Positions 1-8,212 of a stretch of DNA of 64,000 nt are shown piece after piece. Both the position numbers and the translations under genes were made by a program. Origin of the DNA: CALGLS01 sp965222105. GTDB lineage: Bacteria > Bacteroidota > Bacteroidia > Chitinophagales > Saprospiraceae. The stretch lies in contig CBDCTQ010000016.1 in NCBI GenBank assembly GCA_965222105.1, positions 35,724 through 99,723 on the forward strand, in the 5' to 3' direction. The notes under the pieces are model-generated. The model was not told the origin of the DNA. It did not search any database and saw only the letters and a program-made list of their open reading frames with translations. Numbering within the stretch: position 1 is the first letter of the stretch; every line of letters starts with the position of its first letter.

Positions 1-519
1 AATCAAGCGGGTATGTATGTAGATGCGAGCGGCAATGGCTATGTATTTGCAGATGGTGCCAGTGGTGGCGTCAAAAGCTTTACCATGCAACATCCCGATC
101 TCCCAGACAAAAGAATCTGGTATGCCTGCATAGAAGGGCCTGAGGTTGCATCCTACGACAGGGGCACTGCTCAATTGGTTTATGGAGAGATGTTCATTTC
201 CTATTCAGATCATTTTAAAATAGTAACAAACCTCGAAACGGTTACTATTAACCTTACTCCTAGATCTGCGAATACGTATGGCTTGGCTGTGATCGACCAA
301 ACAGAAGAAGGCTTTTTGGTCAAAGAACTTATGAACGGTACCGGTAACTTTGCCTTTGATTGGGAGGTGAAGGGAAAACGCAATGGCCATGAAGATTTTC
401 AGGTGATCAGGAGTAACTCGGCTCATCTAGGAGCGAGTACTAACTCAGAAAGTAGTCCCCAAAAGATACCTTCTCAACCAACAGAGAAACCGGACCCTAC
501 AATTAGCAAGACCAAGTAA
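1..519 (+). CDS. Tail-fibre-like protein, C-terminal part (5' end outside window)
   Basis: The reading frame is already open at base 1, so this is the end of a longer protein; the first in-frame ATG is at 13. The visible part contains KSFTMQHPD...RIWYACIEGPE, then a beta-rich stretch and a polar tail rich in S, P, T and K. From memory, this IEGPE-type segment recurs at the C-terminus of Bacteroidota tail-fibre and endosialidase-chaperone-like proteins, where it forms a trimeric tip or intramolecular chaperone. It lies just upstream of T6SS baseplate genes, so a spike or fibre accessory role is possible but inferred. The low-complexity tail after about residue 135 is unusual. The family is moderately sure, the role is not. 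Confidence 0.55.
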   Translation, partial: NQAGMYVDASGNGYVFADGASGGVKSFTMQHPDLPDKRIWYACIEGPEVASYDRGTAQLVYGEMFISYSDHFKIVTNLETVTINLTPRSANTYGLAVIDQTEEGFLVKELMNGTGNFAFDWEVKGKRNGHEDFQVIRSNSAHLGASTNSESSPQKIPSQPTEKPDPTISKTK

Positions 520-569
520 GAAAGGATGGGTTAAATTTTTGAATTTTCTGGGAGTAGTCTACAACCTTT

Positions 570-611
570 GGTCCCTCTAATTGATTGGCGTTTGATCACA
601 TTAGAGGGGCC
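570..611. terminator. 12-bp stem hairpin between tail-fibre and effector genes
   Basis: GGTCCCTCTAAT (570-581) pairs with ATTAGAGGGGCC (600-611) with one G-T pair and an 18-nt loop. It sits 50 bases after the upstream stop. A pyrimidine-rich stretch follows, but there is no clean T-run, so a terminator or mRNA-stability role is plausible and unproven. Confidence 0.4.
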
Positions 612-644
612 TCCCTCCCAATTTCCATTTTTGAGAAGTAGACA

Positions 645-1577
645 GTGGTTGATTCTTATGCTACAGTTATATTTAAAACAAACAAATTTAATGCTCTAAT
701 GAACGACATCAGAACGCAGGTAGAACAATTCGCCGCCGCAAAAGTAGGCAAAAGAGTATGGGCGAGAACCTACCGGTTCAGCACCAATAAAAGAGGAAGA
801 CGGATAGGCCGAATCGCTCCCACCCCCACTTATAAATGGAGAGGCAGTATCTATCAATGTGCCAGGAAGGTAGAAGAGTGGAGCACCGATCAGGTAACCA
901 TCCTCACAGATAAACGAACCGACAATGATTTTACCGGAGAAAACAAAGTAGCCAGAAGCACTTGTAACATTGGAGTAGGAGAATGTTGGGATTTGGCTTA
1001 TGCTGCCCTTCAAAAATTCCACGGTTTAACTCGGAAAACCTCCACTTATACAGGTAAGGGGCGTATTTGGTCTGGTAAAACGCTAACTGATTTATCAAGC
1101 GTAAAAGGGGGGGAAGTATTGGAGATAAAAAAAGGAACCTTCTTCTTCCAATTTAAATACAAAGCAAATGATGGTAACATAACATCCTATGAATTTTCAT
1201 CGTCGAGCATGACAAAAGTGCCTCATACAGCTATCATTAAAAGAAAAAGTACGGATAAGGCAAAAGGTCGGGTAAATATCTATCAACAGAATGCGGATGA
1301 TCGCAATGGGAATCGAATCTTGGTGGTTCATGAAGCCACCCAGCCTGTCATGAATAAGTTGTATAAAGAAAAAGGGTATTATGTTATCCAGTTATGTGGA
1401 GGCAAGGCTGTAAATGATTTTATTATCAAATGTACGGGAAACAATAACAGTACTGATATTAATAATGTGAGTAAATTCGATAAATTAGTAAAACAAATGA
1501 GGAATTACGTTATGAGAAACCAAAAGTTATCACCCAAAATAAAAATTTATGTCCCGCAATCATTGAAAGGGCCTTAA
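645..1577 (+). CDS. Candidate T6SS effector with papain-like (NlpC/P60-type) fold
   Basis: A 310-residue protein with no signal peptide, starting at GTG (645); the next in-frame ATG is codon 19. An N-terminal basic region (about 1-100) is followed by GVGECWDLAYAAL with Cys114, then PHTAIIK with His194, then VNIYQQN (about 210-216). A Cys in G-E-C-W, a downstream H-T-A-I/V and a Q-N pair are the layout of papain-like amidases of the NlpC/P60, CHAP and BBC1/AIM3 type, giving a Cys-His-Asn/Gln site. It sits between a tail-fibre-like gene and T6SS baseplate genes, the usual place for an effector. That role is inferred; the substrate could be peptidoglycan or protein. No immunity gene is evident next to it. 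Confidence 0.5.
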   Translation: MVDSYATVIFKTNKFNALMNDIRTQVEQFAAAKVGKRVWARTYRFSTNKRGRRIGRIAPTPTYKWRGSIYQCARKVEEWSTDQVTILTDKRTDNDFTGENKVARSTCNIGVGECWDLAYAALQKFHGLTRKTSTYTGKGRIWSGKTLTDLSSVKGGEVLEIKKGTFFFQFKYKANDGNITSYEFSSSSMTKVPHTAIIKRKSTDKAKGRVNIYQQNADDRNGNRILVVHEATQPVMNKLYKEKGYYVIQLCGGKAVNDFIIKCTGNNNSTDINNVSKFDKLVKQMRNYVMRNQKLSPKIKIYVPQSLKGP

Positions 1578-1712
1578 ACTTCCAAAAAGTCCATTGAATC
1601 TCCCCAAGAACAAGCCAAATGCAAGTCAATTATCAATTCCATGCAAAACTACCTCAACAAATACAAAAACAACATCCCAAAAGGAATGACCATATTTATA
1701 CCTCAAAGCTAA
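1578..1712 (+). pseudogene. Same-frame remnant of a second effector C-terminus
   Basis: Directly after the stop at 1575-1577 the same frame stays open for 44 codons and ends at TAA 1710-1712. It encodes INSMQNYLNKYKNN...MTIFIPQS, which parallels the end of the upstream protein (KQMRNYVMRNQKL...IKIYVPQS). It has no start codon or leader of its own. It looks like the leftover tail of a paralogous effector after C-terminal replacement or deletion. Readthrough of the upstream TAA would append it. Confidence 0.6.
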
Positions 1713-1728
1713 CGATCCATAAACAATA

Positions 1729-2214
1729 ATGGCCAAATACTTCAACAACCCATTCCCCTTCTACCAGATCATGCGGCGATCCAAGTCGATTGCCAAGTTG
1801 AGTTTGGACGAGTCCATCCGATCTCACCTCGAATCGTTGGTCTTGATGCGCATTGGCGAATTCGCCTACGACCGCGAACTGGGTTTTGTGCTCTGGGACT
1901 ACGACAAAGAAGTCTTCTATCACGAACGCGAACCCTATTTCGAAAAAAAGAAAAAGGAAAAGGGATTTTTGGAGAGTGGAAATGCGCAAAAACATTTTAA
2001 AGACAACCTATTGGAAATTATTAGAAAAAACGAACTGCGGCTGGACGTCGGATACGTTAACTTCAAATTCGACAGGGTGGAAGGCAATTTATCCGTTTAC
2101 CAACGCAAAATATCCATAGAGGTAGGGGGGCGTATCAAAAGCACCGGCCAAATACTCAAACCCCCATTCCAAATGTCCATTTTGTATACACCGTTTAAGG
2201 TGGATAGGAATTAA
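1729..2214 (+). CDS. tssE: T6SS baseplate subunit TssE (GPW/gp25 family)
   Basis: A 161-residue protein. The segment SLDESIRSHLESLVLMRIGEFAYDRELGF is the gp25 signature: an N-terminal helix followed by R-x-G-E and Y-D-x-x-x-G. In the family this domain contacts the sheath at the wedge of the baseplate. The C-terminal half is beta-rich and basic. It is followed after 123 bp by tssF, then tssG and the ClpV ATPase, which fixes the identity as T6SS rather than a prophage. It starts at ATG after an A-rich leader with little Shine-Dalgarno character. The subtype iii assignment is an inference from host group and divergence. Confidence 0.75.
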   Translation: MAKYFNNPFPFYQIMRRSKSIAKLSLDESIRSHLESLVLMRIGEFAYDRELGFVLWDYDKEVFYHEREPYFEKKKKEKGFLESGNAQKHFKDNLLEIIRKNELRLDVGYVNFKFDRVEGNLSVYQRKISIEVGGRIKSTGQILKPPFQMSILYTPFKVDRN

Positions 2215-2337
2215 AGAGACTATTTGCAATCAATTGTGGCAGCGCGAAGGTATTCCCTTTAGGGCTAGGGCGCGGGAAGGAAAATGACACAGTTTACTGA
2301 ACAGCCTTATTAAAAATCAATCAGTCAACATATATAT

Positions 2338-4191
2338 ATGCCTCGATCCAGCAAAGACATCGTCAAAGACCTGCTCAAAGAAGCCAATTATTATTGGTAT
2401 GACGACAATGAGGACAACGTCAACCCCATCAATCCCGACGACTTTGACCCGGTTGTCGATAAATTGTTTAAGGCGAATGCGGTGGAACTGGAAAAACTCT
2501 ACGCCGAGATCGACGAGTCAAGACGGGAAACCATTCTTGGGCTGTCCAAATCGATGATCCCCGATCAATTGTTGCTGCCAGAGCCGGGGTACACCATCGC
2601 TCAGGTTCAACCCAAAGCGCAAAGGGTCTCCACCAATCCCGATGATGCCTTCCTCATTGCAGGACAGAGTGATATTGGCGAAAGACACGAGTACTATTTT
2701 ACGCCCATTTTTGAACACCATTATCCCAAATGTGAACTGGCATACATCATTACCGACCATGTAACCATTCAATGTAACAAGAATACCTACGAAATCGTCA
2801 ATGGTGGCGATGCCGACAAAAATACCGGAGCCGTTTGGCTGGGGCTGAAGTTGGGCAAGGTGGAAGAGGGGGATGTCATTTCTTTTTTTATGGGCAACGA
2901 AGTGATGGATGAATTTGATAAAGATTACCGGTCTTTTCATTCTTCTAAATGGCTGCTCAACGGCGACCCCAACCTGGAACTGACCATTCGAAACGGTGTA
3001 GAATCGTTCAACCATGCCGACAATGATTTTAGTGAAAACGGCGACCTGCTCGACACGATAGGTGTTACAGATTCTTACGAAAAGAAAATACTAACCCGCT
3101 TTCGCAATAGCTTTATCCTCCTTACCCTACCTCAAAAACCGGAGCTTTATACAGTAGCCGAACCCTCTGTTGATTACGATCATCTGGATGGGTTCGAGTT
3201 CAAAGAACCATTGTTTTGGATAAAAATTGAACTGGACCTTGCCGTCCGGGAAAATTTTTTAATGCAAAATATTTTGTACCCAAACTGTATCCCCCTGGTC
3301 AACCGGCGAAAGAAGGAAAAGTCAATCGTCAAAAGCAATTACGACCGGATACTGCTCCCCATGCCCACCAAAGATCTATTTCTGGACGTGTATAAAATAC
3401 AGGATACCCAAAACAAAGAAGATGAGCCGGAAACCGGCTATCAGAGAATCGACTTCCTCCATCCGGACAGTCCTCCGGGCACGTTTATGCTCCGTGGTGG
3501 CTCGCGGGTCAGAAGACTCAACCGGGAAGATGCCACCCGCCGGATTGCCAGGTTGCTGGAGATCATCCAGGATGAGTACAGTACGTTTAAAGAAGAAGGG
3601 GTCAACCGGTTGAAAGAAGATTTTGATGTCATAGAAAAAGCCGTTAACCGAATCAAGAAAAACCTGCCGGATTTTTTCAGAGAAGATGAAAAAAAAGCGA
3701 GTTATTTCTGTATTGCCAATTTCCGGCCTTCCGTTTCCAGGTTGTATTACAGTTATTGGGAAACCCAGGGAGACCTTATTCAGCATCTTGGATCAAAAAC
3801 GGCATTGGAGGTGAGTAGCAGTGACATTAAAATTGAAGATTGTAAAACCATTATTCCCATCCAAAAAGGAAAAGGGGAACTAACCTCTGACGACTACATC
3901 AATCAATTGAAAATATCTTTGCTGTCCAGAGGCAGAATTATGTCGAAAGGCGATATTGAAAGGTATTGCATCAACCGCTATCGAAAAACATTGAAGGTGA
4001 TCGATATCAGCCAGCAGCTTATGGTTTTTGAGGAGGGTAAAATCAGCAAGGGAATTGTGGTAACTGTTGTCCCGGCAAAACCGCTGACCGAAGCGGAGGC
4101 AGGTTACGTACGGGTGGAGTTGCAAAATGACTTAAATGCTAAAAGCGCTTTTTTCACTCAAATAAAAGTAGCCATTAAGAATGAAGGATAG
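2338..4191 (+). CDS. tssF: T6SS baseplate subunit TssF
   Basis: 617 residues, typical for TssF. It begins with a helical region (LFKANAVELEKLYAEI) leading into SMIPDQLLLPEPGYTIAQVQP, matching the family's early pattern of a helix followed by a P-rich stretch. Middle domains are beta-rich. The C-terminal third contains the SRGRIMSKGDIERYCINRY pattern (TssF and J-protein-like 'do D-x-E' region). With TssG it forms the baseplate wedge in the cytoplasm. It overlaps tssG by 11 bases, implying translational coupling. The start at 2338 follows an AT-rich leader (TATATATATG). Confidence 0.75.
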   Translation: MPRSSKDIVKDLLKEANYYWYDDNEDNVNPINPDDFDPVVDKLFKANAVELEKLYAEIDESRRETILGLSKSMIPDQLLLPEPGYTIAQVQPKAQRVSTNPDDAFLIAGQSDIGERHEYYFTPIFEHHYPKCELAYIITDHVTIQCNKNTYEIVNGGDADKNTGAVWLGLKLGKVEEGDVISFFMGNEVMDEFDKDYRSFHSSKWLLNGDPNLELTIRNGVESFNHADNDFSENGDLLDTIGVTDSYEKKILTRFRNSFILLTLPQKPELYTVAEPSVDYDHLDGFEFKEPLFWIKIELDLAVRENFLMQNILYPNCIPLVNRRKKEKSIVKSNYDRILLPMPTKDLFLDVYKIQDTQNKEDEPETGYQRIDFLHPDSPPGTFMLRGGSRVRRLNREDATRRIARLLEIIQDEYSTFKEEGVNRLKEDFDVIEKAVNRIKKNLPDFFREDEKKASYFCIANFRPSVSRLYYSYWETQGDLIQHLGSKTALEVSSSDIKIEDCKTIIPIQKGKGELTSDDYINQLKISLLSRGRIMSKGDIERYCINRYRKTLKVIDISQQLMVFEEGKISKGIVVTVVPAKPLTEAEAGYVRVELQNDLNAKSAFFTQIKVAIKNEG

Positions 4192-5191
4192 CTTTATCAA
4201 CAGAACTGAGGTTGTATTGCGGTCTTATCTGGAAAGGCTGAATACCGATGTATTGTTCGAATGCTTTGCCGGATTAATGTGGAAGAATGAATCCCTCGGC
4301 GATAAAGAAATTCATGTAATCCCGATCGAGAATTTTAAAAGGAATTTTAGAAACGATATTGTCCCCGCCGAAATGGATCCCGCTGCGGACAACCAGGTAG
4401 AGCATTACTTCGATGAAATTGGCGAAGAATTTATAGTAATGTATACAAGCCGCCAGGCCATATTGGATTATCTGCCTGAAGACTTATTTTCCGATCCGGT
4501 TGACTCAATAGAATTGCCCGAAGACTACGACCTGGAAAAATCGGAAAAAGCAATTAAGAATCACCGAAATAAAGCTAAAAAAGAACTTGAAAGTGCCCAA
4601 CGCTTCTTTCGACCCCTGGAAATAGAATATAATAAACTGCGTATCCAAAGAGAACTGGATGAAGTCGACCAATTGGAGGACTTGGACCCCACCTTGAAGC
4701 TATTTTGGAACGAATATCCAGTAGCTGATGATCGGTGGAAACGCTTTGTTAGAACCCTCCATCTGGTAACTTACATCATAGGTGACCCCGAAAAAACCAA
4801 AGCATTGATTGAATACGTTCTGGAACTGCCCGTCAGCCTTTCTTTTGAAACCAGAGAATACACCGTTCTCAGCAAAAAAGAACAGGAAAGGTTGTTTGGG
4901 GAGCAAAAAATCATGGGTTTCAATGTGTTAATTGGAAGTACGGTTTACGATTATCAGGAAATCTGCGTATTAAAACTTGCTCTATCTTCCAACGATGAAT
5001 TCTTTCGCTTTTTTGATGAAACCTCCACAGAAAAACAATTGCTAAACGAAATCATAAAAAACTACTTCCCCCTAAACACCGAAATAAAACTAGACTTCAC
5101 CATCAACCCCAAAAAAGACAAAACCACCGACGATGCAGAAGAAAAATTCGTCGCCCCCGTACTCGGTTATTCTTCCAGGTTGGGAGGCTGA
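4181..5191 (+). CDS. tssG: T6SS baseplate subunit TssG-like
   Basis: 336 residues, starting inside the end of tssF with an 11-base overlap. Sequence identity with classical TssG is not obvious by eye. The call rests on length, position directly after tssF and before the ClpV gene, and an overall mixed helical and beta composition with a conserved-looking IMGFNVLIGSTVYDYQE core. A central acidic and basic helical stretch (about 125-170) may form a coiled coil. In Bacteroidota T6SS loci a divergent TssG occupies this slot. It could instead be another baseplate accessory. Confidence 0.6.
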   Translation: MKDSFINRTEVVLRSYLERLNTDVLFECFAGLMWKNESLGDKEIHVIPIENFKRNFRNDIVPAEMDPAADNQVEHYFDEIGEEFIVMYTSRQAILDYLPEDLFSDPVDSIELPEDYDLEKSEKAIKNHRNKAKKELESAQRFFRPLEIEYNKLRIQRELDEVDQLEDLDPTLKLFWNEYPVADDRWKRFVRTLHLVTYIIGDPEKTKALIEYVLELPVSLSFETREYTVLSKKEQERLFGEQKIMGFNVLIGSTVYDYQEICVLKLALSSNDEFFRFFDETSTEKQLLNEIIKNYFPLNTEIKLDFTINPKKDKTTDDAEEKFVAPVLGYSSRLGG

Positions 5192-5240
5192 AAAACCATA
5201 TCAAAAATGAATCATCCAGCGCCATAAAAATTTTCCTACC

Positions 5241-7745
5241 ATGACTACTGCCATACCGATCAACCAACTAAACGCCGCCAGCAAACTGGCCATCGAGATC
5301 GCGCAAAAGCACGCCAAAGACGCCAACCACCCCACCTTTGGCCCGCCGCATCTTCTCATGGCCCTGCTCAACAGCCGCGTGGGCATCACCAGCTTTCTCA
5401 GTCTTATCGACAAAGACCTGTCTTACCTCAAAGGGTGGGCGCAGTACCGCATCGACGAATACGAGTCGAAAGGGCTGCCTTCCGATGAGCCTGAAGCTGA
5501 CACCCGCGTCCTCCGCTCCCTTGATGTGGCCCGGACCTTTATGCTCATGTTCAACCACAAGCGGATCGAACCCCTCGCCATGCTCTGCGCCCTGGTGCGG
5601 CCCGAGGTGGGTTTCCCGAAAGGGCAACTGGGCAGCCTGCGCCTCACCGAAGACGAACTGGTACAGGCCATCCTCAACGACAGCACTATACAGCAAGCCA
5701 TCGAAAAAGACCAGAATGGCGATACGGCTGCCGCCAAATCCGCCACCAGCCATTCGCCCGCCAACACCAAAATGTTTTTGCAGTACTGCGTCGACAAAAC
5801 CGCTCTCGCCGATCAGGGAAAGATCGACCCCATTTTCGGACGCGACAAAGAGATCGGCCAAATGGAAAATAACCTCAGCCGACGCACCAAACCCAACGTG
5901 ATCATCATCGGCGAACCCGGAGTAGGAAAAACGGCACTGGTAGATGGCTTCGCACTCAAAATAGCCCAGGGAGAGGTGTCCGAATATTTCAAATCGGCTA
6001 AACTCTACGAACTCGACATTGGAGCCCTCGTAGCCGGCGCCTCCTACAAGGGAGAGGTGGAAGACCGCCTCAAAAAAATACTGATGGAGGTCAAACGGAT
6101 GGACAACGTCATCCTGTTTATTGACGAAATCCACATCATCCTCGATGAAAAAGGAGGTGCCGCAGGAGTGGCCAATCTCCTTAAACCCGAACTGGCCCGC
6201 GGCGACATCAACGTCATCGGTGCTACCACCATCAAGGAGTACAAAATGTACATCGAAAAAGACCCCGCTTTCAACCGCCGCTTCGGCGTCGTACAGGTGG
6301 GGGAGCCCGACCTGCTCAACGCCATGAAAATGATCCGCGGGCTGAAAGGTCTGTTTGAAGACCACCACAAATTCACCATGGACGAGGAGGCCGTCGTCAC
6401 CACCGTCAAACTGGCCAAGCGCTATTTCCCCGAACGATTCCTCCCCGACTCGGCCATCGACCTCATGGACCGAACGATGGCGGCCTACCGCATTCTCGAA
6501 GACAACATCGACGCCAGGATCGAAAAGGTAAAGAACAGCCTGGCCGAGTTGCCCCAGGAGGCTTCCGCCGAAGACTGGGCACTTTTTTGGAGTGAATCCG
6601 AAAATGTACTTTCGCCTCTGGCCTTCGAAAACATTGTAGAAGAAAAGCCCGAAAGCGATAGCAGTGAAGACTGGTCGACTTACGTAAACAAAGTGTTAGG
6701 TGTCCTTGAGCAGGAAGCAAAAAACAAAAAAGAGACGATCTCAAAAAGCGACGTAGCTATGGTCGTGGCCATGTCGACGGGTATCCCCGTGGGCAGTATC
6801 GGCGAAGATGAACAGGCGAAATTAATGGGCCTGGAAGACTACATCATGGCAAGGGTGATCGGTCAGGATCACGCAGCCAGTATCATTTCCCAGGCCATTC
6901 GCCGAAGCCGTTCGGGGGTCAAAGAAAAGGGAAAACCCATCGGCAGTTTTCTTTTTGTTGGGCCCACCGGAACCGGAAAAACCGAACTGGCCAAGACCAT
7001 CACCGAAAACCTATTCGACAGTAAAGACAACATGATCCGCTTTGACATGGCGGATTATATGGACAAGTCGACCGTTTCCAAACTAAAGGGCTCGGCTCCC
7101 GGACTGGTGGGCTACGGCGAAGGTGGCGTCCTGGTCAATAAAATTCGCTCCAAGCCCTACTCCGTCGTGTTGTTTGATGAGATCGAAAAGGCCCATCCGG
7201 ATATTTTTCAGTTGTTTTTGCCCGTTCTGGACGAAGGCTATCTGGAAGACACCCTGGGTAAGATCGGTAACTTTGCCGACAGCGTTATCATCTTCACCTC
7301 CAATGCCGACCAGGAGTGGCTGGTGGATCAATTTGAAAAAGGTGTGATGCCCGAAGAAAATGAGATCCGGGACCGGTTGGCGAAGGTGGATCCGATCACG
7401 GGCAAGCAACATTTTAAGCCCGAATTTCTCAATCGCCTGGATGCCATCATTCCGTTCAGGCCGCTGTCGAAAGAAGACCTGCTTAAGATTTTCGACATCC
7501 AGTTGCGTCGCCTGGCCAAATTGCTGGCCGAACAAAAAATACAAATCGAAGTGTCCGATGCAGCCAGAAAATATTTGACCGACGAGGGCTACTCACCCAA
7601 GTTCGGCGCCCGCCCTCTCAAACGGGTGATCGATAATTATTTGGGCGACAAATTTTCGGAGATGATCATTTCCGGCCAGGTTGGTGAAGGTCAGCAGATC
7701 AGGGTCGACTATACCGACGATGGCCTTTCTTTTAAGGTCGGTTGA
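5241..7745 (+). CDS. tssH: T6SS sheath-recycling AAA+ ATPase (ClpV/TssH)
   Basis: 834 residues. An N-terminal Clp_N repeat domain (about 1-150; HPTFGPPHLLMALL) is followed by two AAA+ modules. NBD1 has Walker A GEPGVGKT (224-231) and Walker B ILFIDEIH (Asp near 295). NBD2 has Walker A GPTGTGKT (574-581) and Walker B VVLFDEIEKAHP (Asp near 646), then a ClpB-type D2 small domain (SPKFGARPLKRVI). The linker between modules (about 415-520) is shorter and more acidic than the ClpB M-domain. ClpV unfolds contracted sheath so it can be reused. The position after tssG favours ClpV over a housekeeping ClpB. All ATPase motifs look intact. Confidence 0.85.
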   Translation: MTTAIPINQLNAASKLAIEIAQKHAKDANHPTFGPPHLLMALLNSRVGITSFLSLIDKDLSYLKGWAQYRIDEYESKGLPSDEPEADTRVLRSLDVARTFMLMFNHKRIEPLAMLCALVRPEVGFPKGQLGSLRLTEDELVQAILNDSTIQQAIEKDQNGDTAAAKSATSHSPANTKMFLQYCVDKTALADQGKIDPIFGRDKEIGQMENNLSRRTKPNVIIIGEPGVGKTALVDGFALKIAQGEVSEYFKSAKLYELDIGALVAGASYKGEVEDRLKKILMEVKRMDNVILFIDEIHIILDEKGGAAGVANLLKPELARGDINVIGATTIKEYKMYIEKDPAFNRRFGVVQVGEPDLLNAMKMIRGLKGLFEDHHKFTMDEEAVVTTVKLAKRYFPERFLPDSAIDLMDRTMAAYRILEDNIDARIEKVKNSLAELPQEASAEDWALFWSESENVLSPLAFENIVEEKPESDSSEDWSTYVNKVLGVLEQEAKNKKETISKSDVAMVVAMSTGIPVGSIGEDEQAKLMGLEDYIMARVIGQDHAASIISQAIRRSRSGVKEKGKPIGSFLFVGPTGTGKTELAKTITENLFDSKDNMIRFDMADYMDKSTVSKLKGSAPGLVGYGEGGVLVNKIRSKPYSVVLFDEIEKAHPDIFQLFLPVLDEGYLEDTLGKIGNFADSVIIFTSNADQEWLVDQFEKGVMPEENEIRDRLAKVDPITGKQHFKPEFLNRLDAIIPFRPLSKEDLLKIFDIQLRRLAKLLAEQKIQIEVSDAARKYLTDEGYSPKFGARPLKRVIDNYLGDKFSEMIISGQVGEGQQIRVDYTDDGLSFKVG

Positions 7746-8212
7746 TCCTGGTGCATGCTATATAGTACTCCAAGGTTTAATTTGTCCGAAGGACAAAAAC
7801 CAGAATGTCCCGATGTATATCGGGATGAAATCTATGTGACCTATGTGCCTATGTGTTTCATTAAACTTTGTCCGAAGGACAAAACGACCATACCGGTAGG
7901 TAGACAAAGGCAGGTTTCCAAACTAACCACTGTAAGATGGTAAAAAATTACACATCTTGGCTTGTTGAACTATAACTCAAAATAAGAAAGAGAAAAGCCC
8001 GGATGTTTTCGGGCCAGCGGCCCGGTATCTAAAAATTGAATTAAGTTCCAAGGTATGGACTTGTTGAGACCAAATGTTTCCGACCAATTACATACAGGGT
8101 CCCGCCATGTGCGTGACAGGCTCTCTGGCTCTGATTTTGGGTAAAGTATTCCATCCCGATAGCTATAGAGACGGAACGCTACCAAAAATTGAAAAATCCA
8201 AAAACGCCTCCG
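7746..8212. other. Intergenic stretch with paired palindromes and a dispersed repeat
   Basis: No gene is supported here. TTTGTCCGAAGGACAAAA occurs twice (7781-7798 and 7867-7884), and a TCCCGAT/ATCGGGA palindrome lies at 7808-7825. The segment about 8107-8190 (GACAGGCTC...ATTTTGGGTAAAG...GACGGAACGCTACC) is related, in reverse orientation, to 18245-18320. No convincing terminator with a T-run was found after the ClpV gene. Confidence 0.6.

Noticed and set aside
5268..6368. 366-residue minus-strand open frame within the ClpV gene
   Set aside because: Opposite strand of an AAA+ gene with clear motifs; F-, V- and G-rich noise with no domain.
1..7745. Extracellular contractile injection system (eCIS) instead of T6SS
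   Set aside because: The two-module Clp_N ATPase with TssF/TssG-size partners fits T6SS; eCIS loci use a different ATPase. The left edge is cut, so Tss B, C, D and I cannot be checked here.
7755..7943. 62-residue plus-strand frame after ClpV
   Set aside because: It runs through two TTTGTCCGAAGGACAAAA palindromes and has no recognisable composition or leader.
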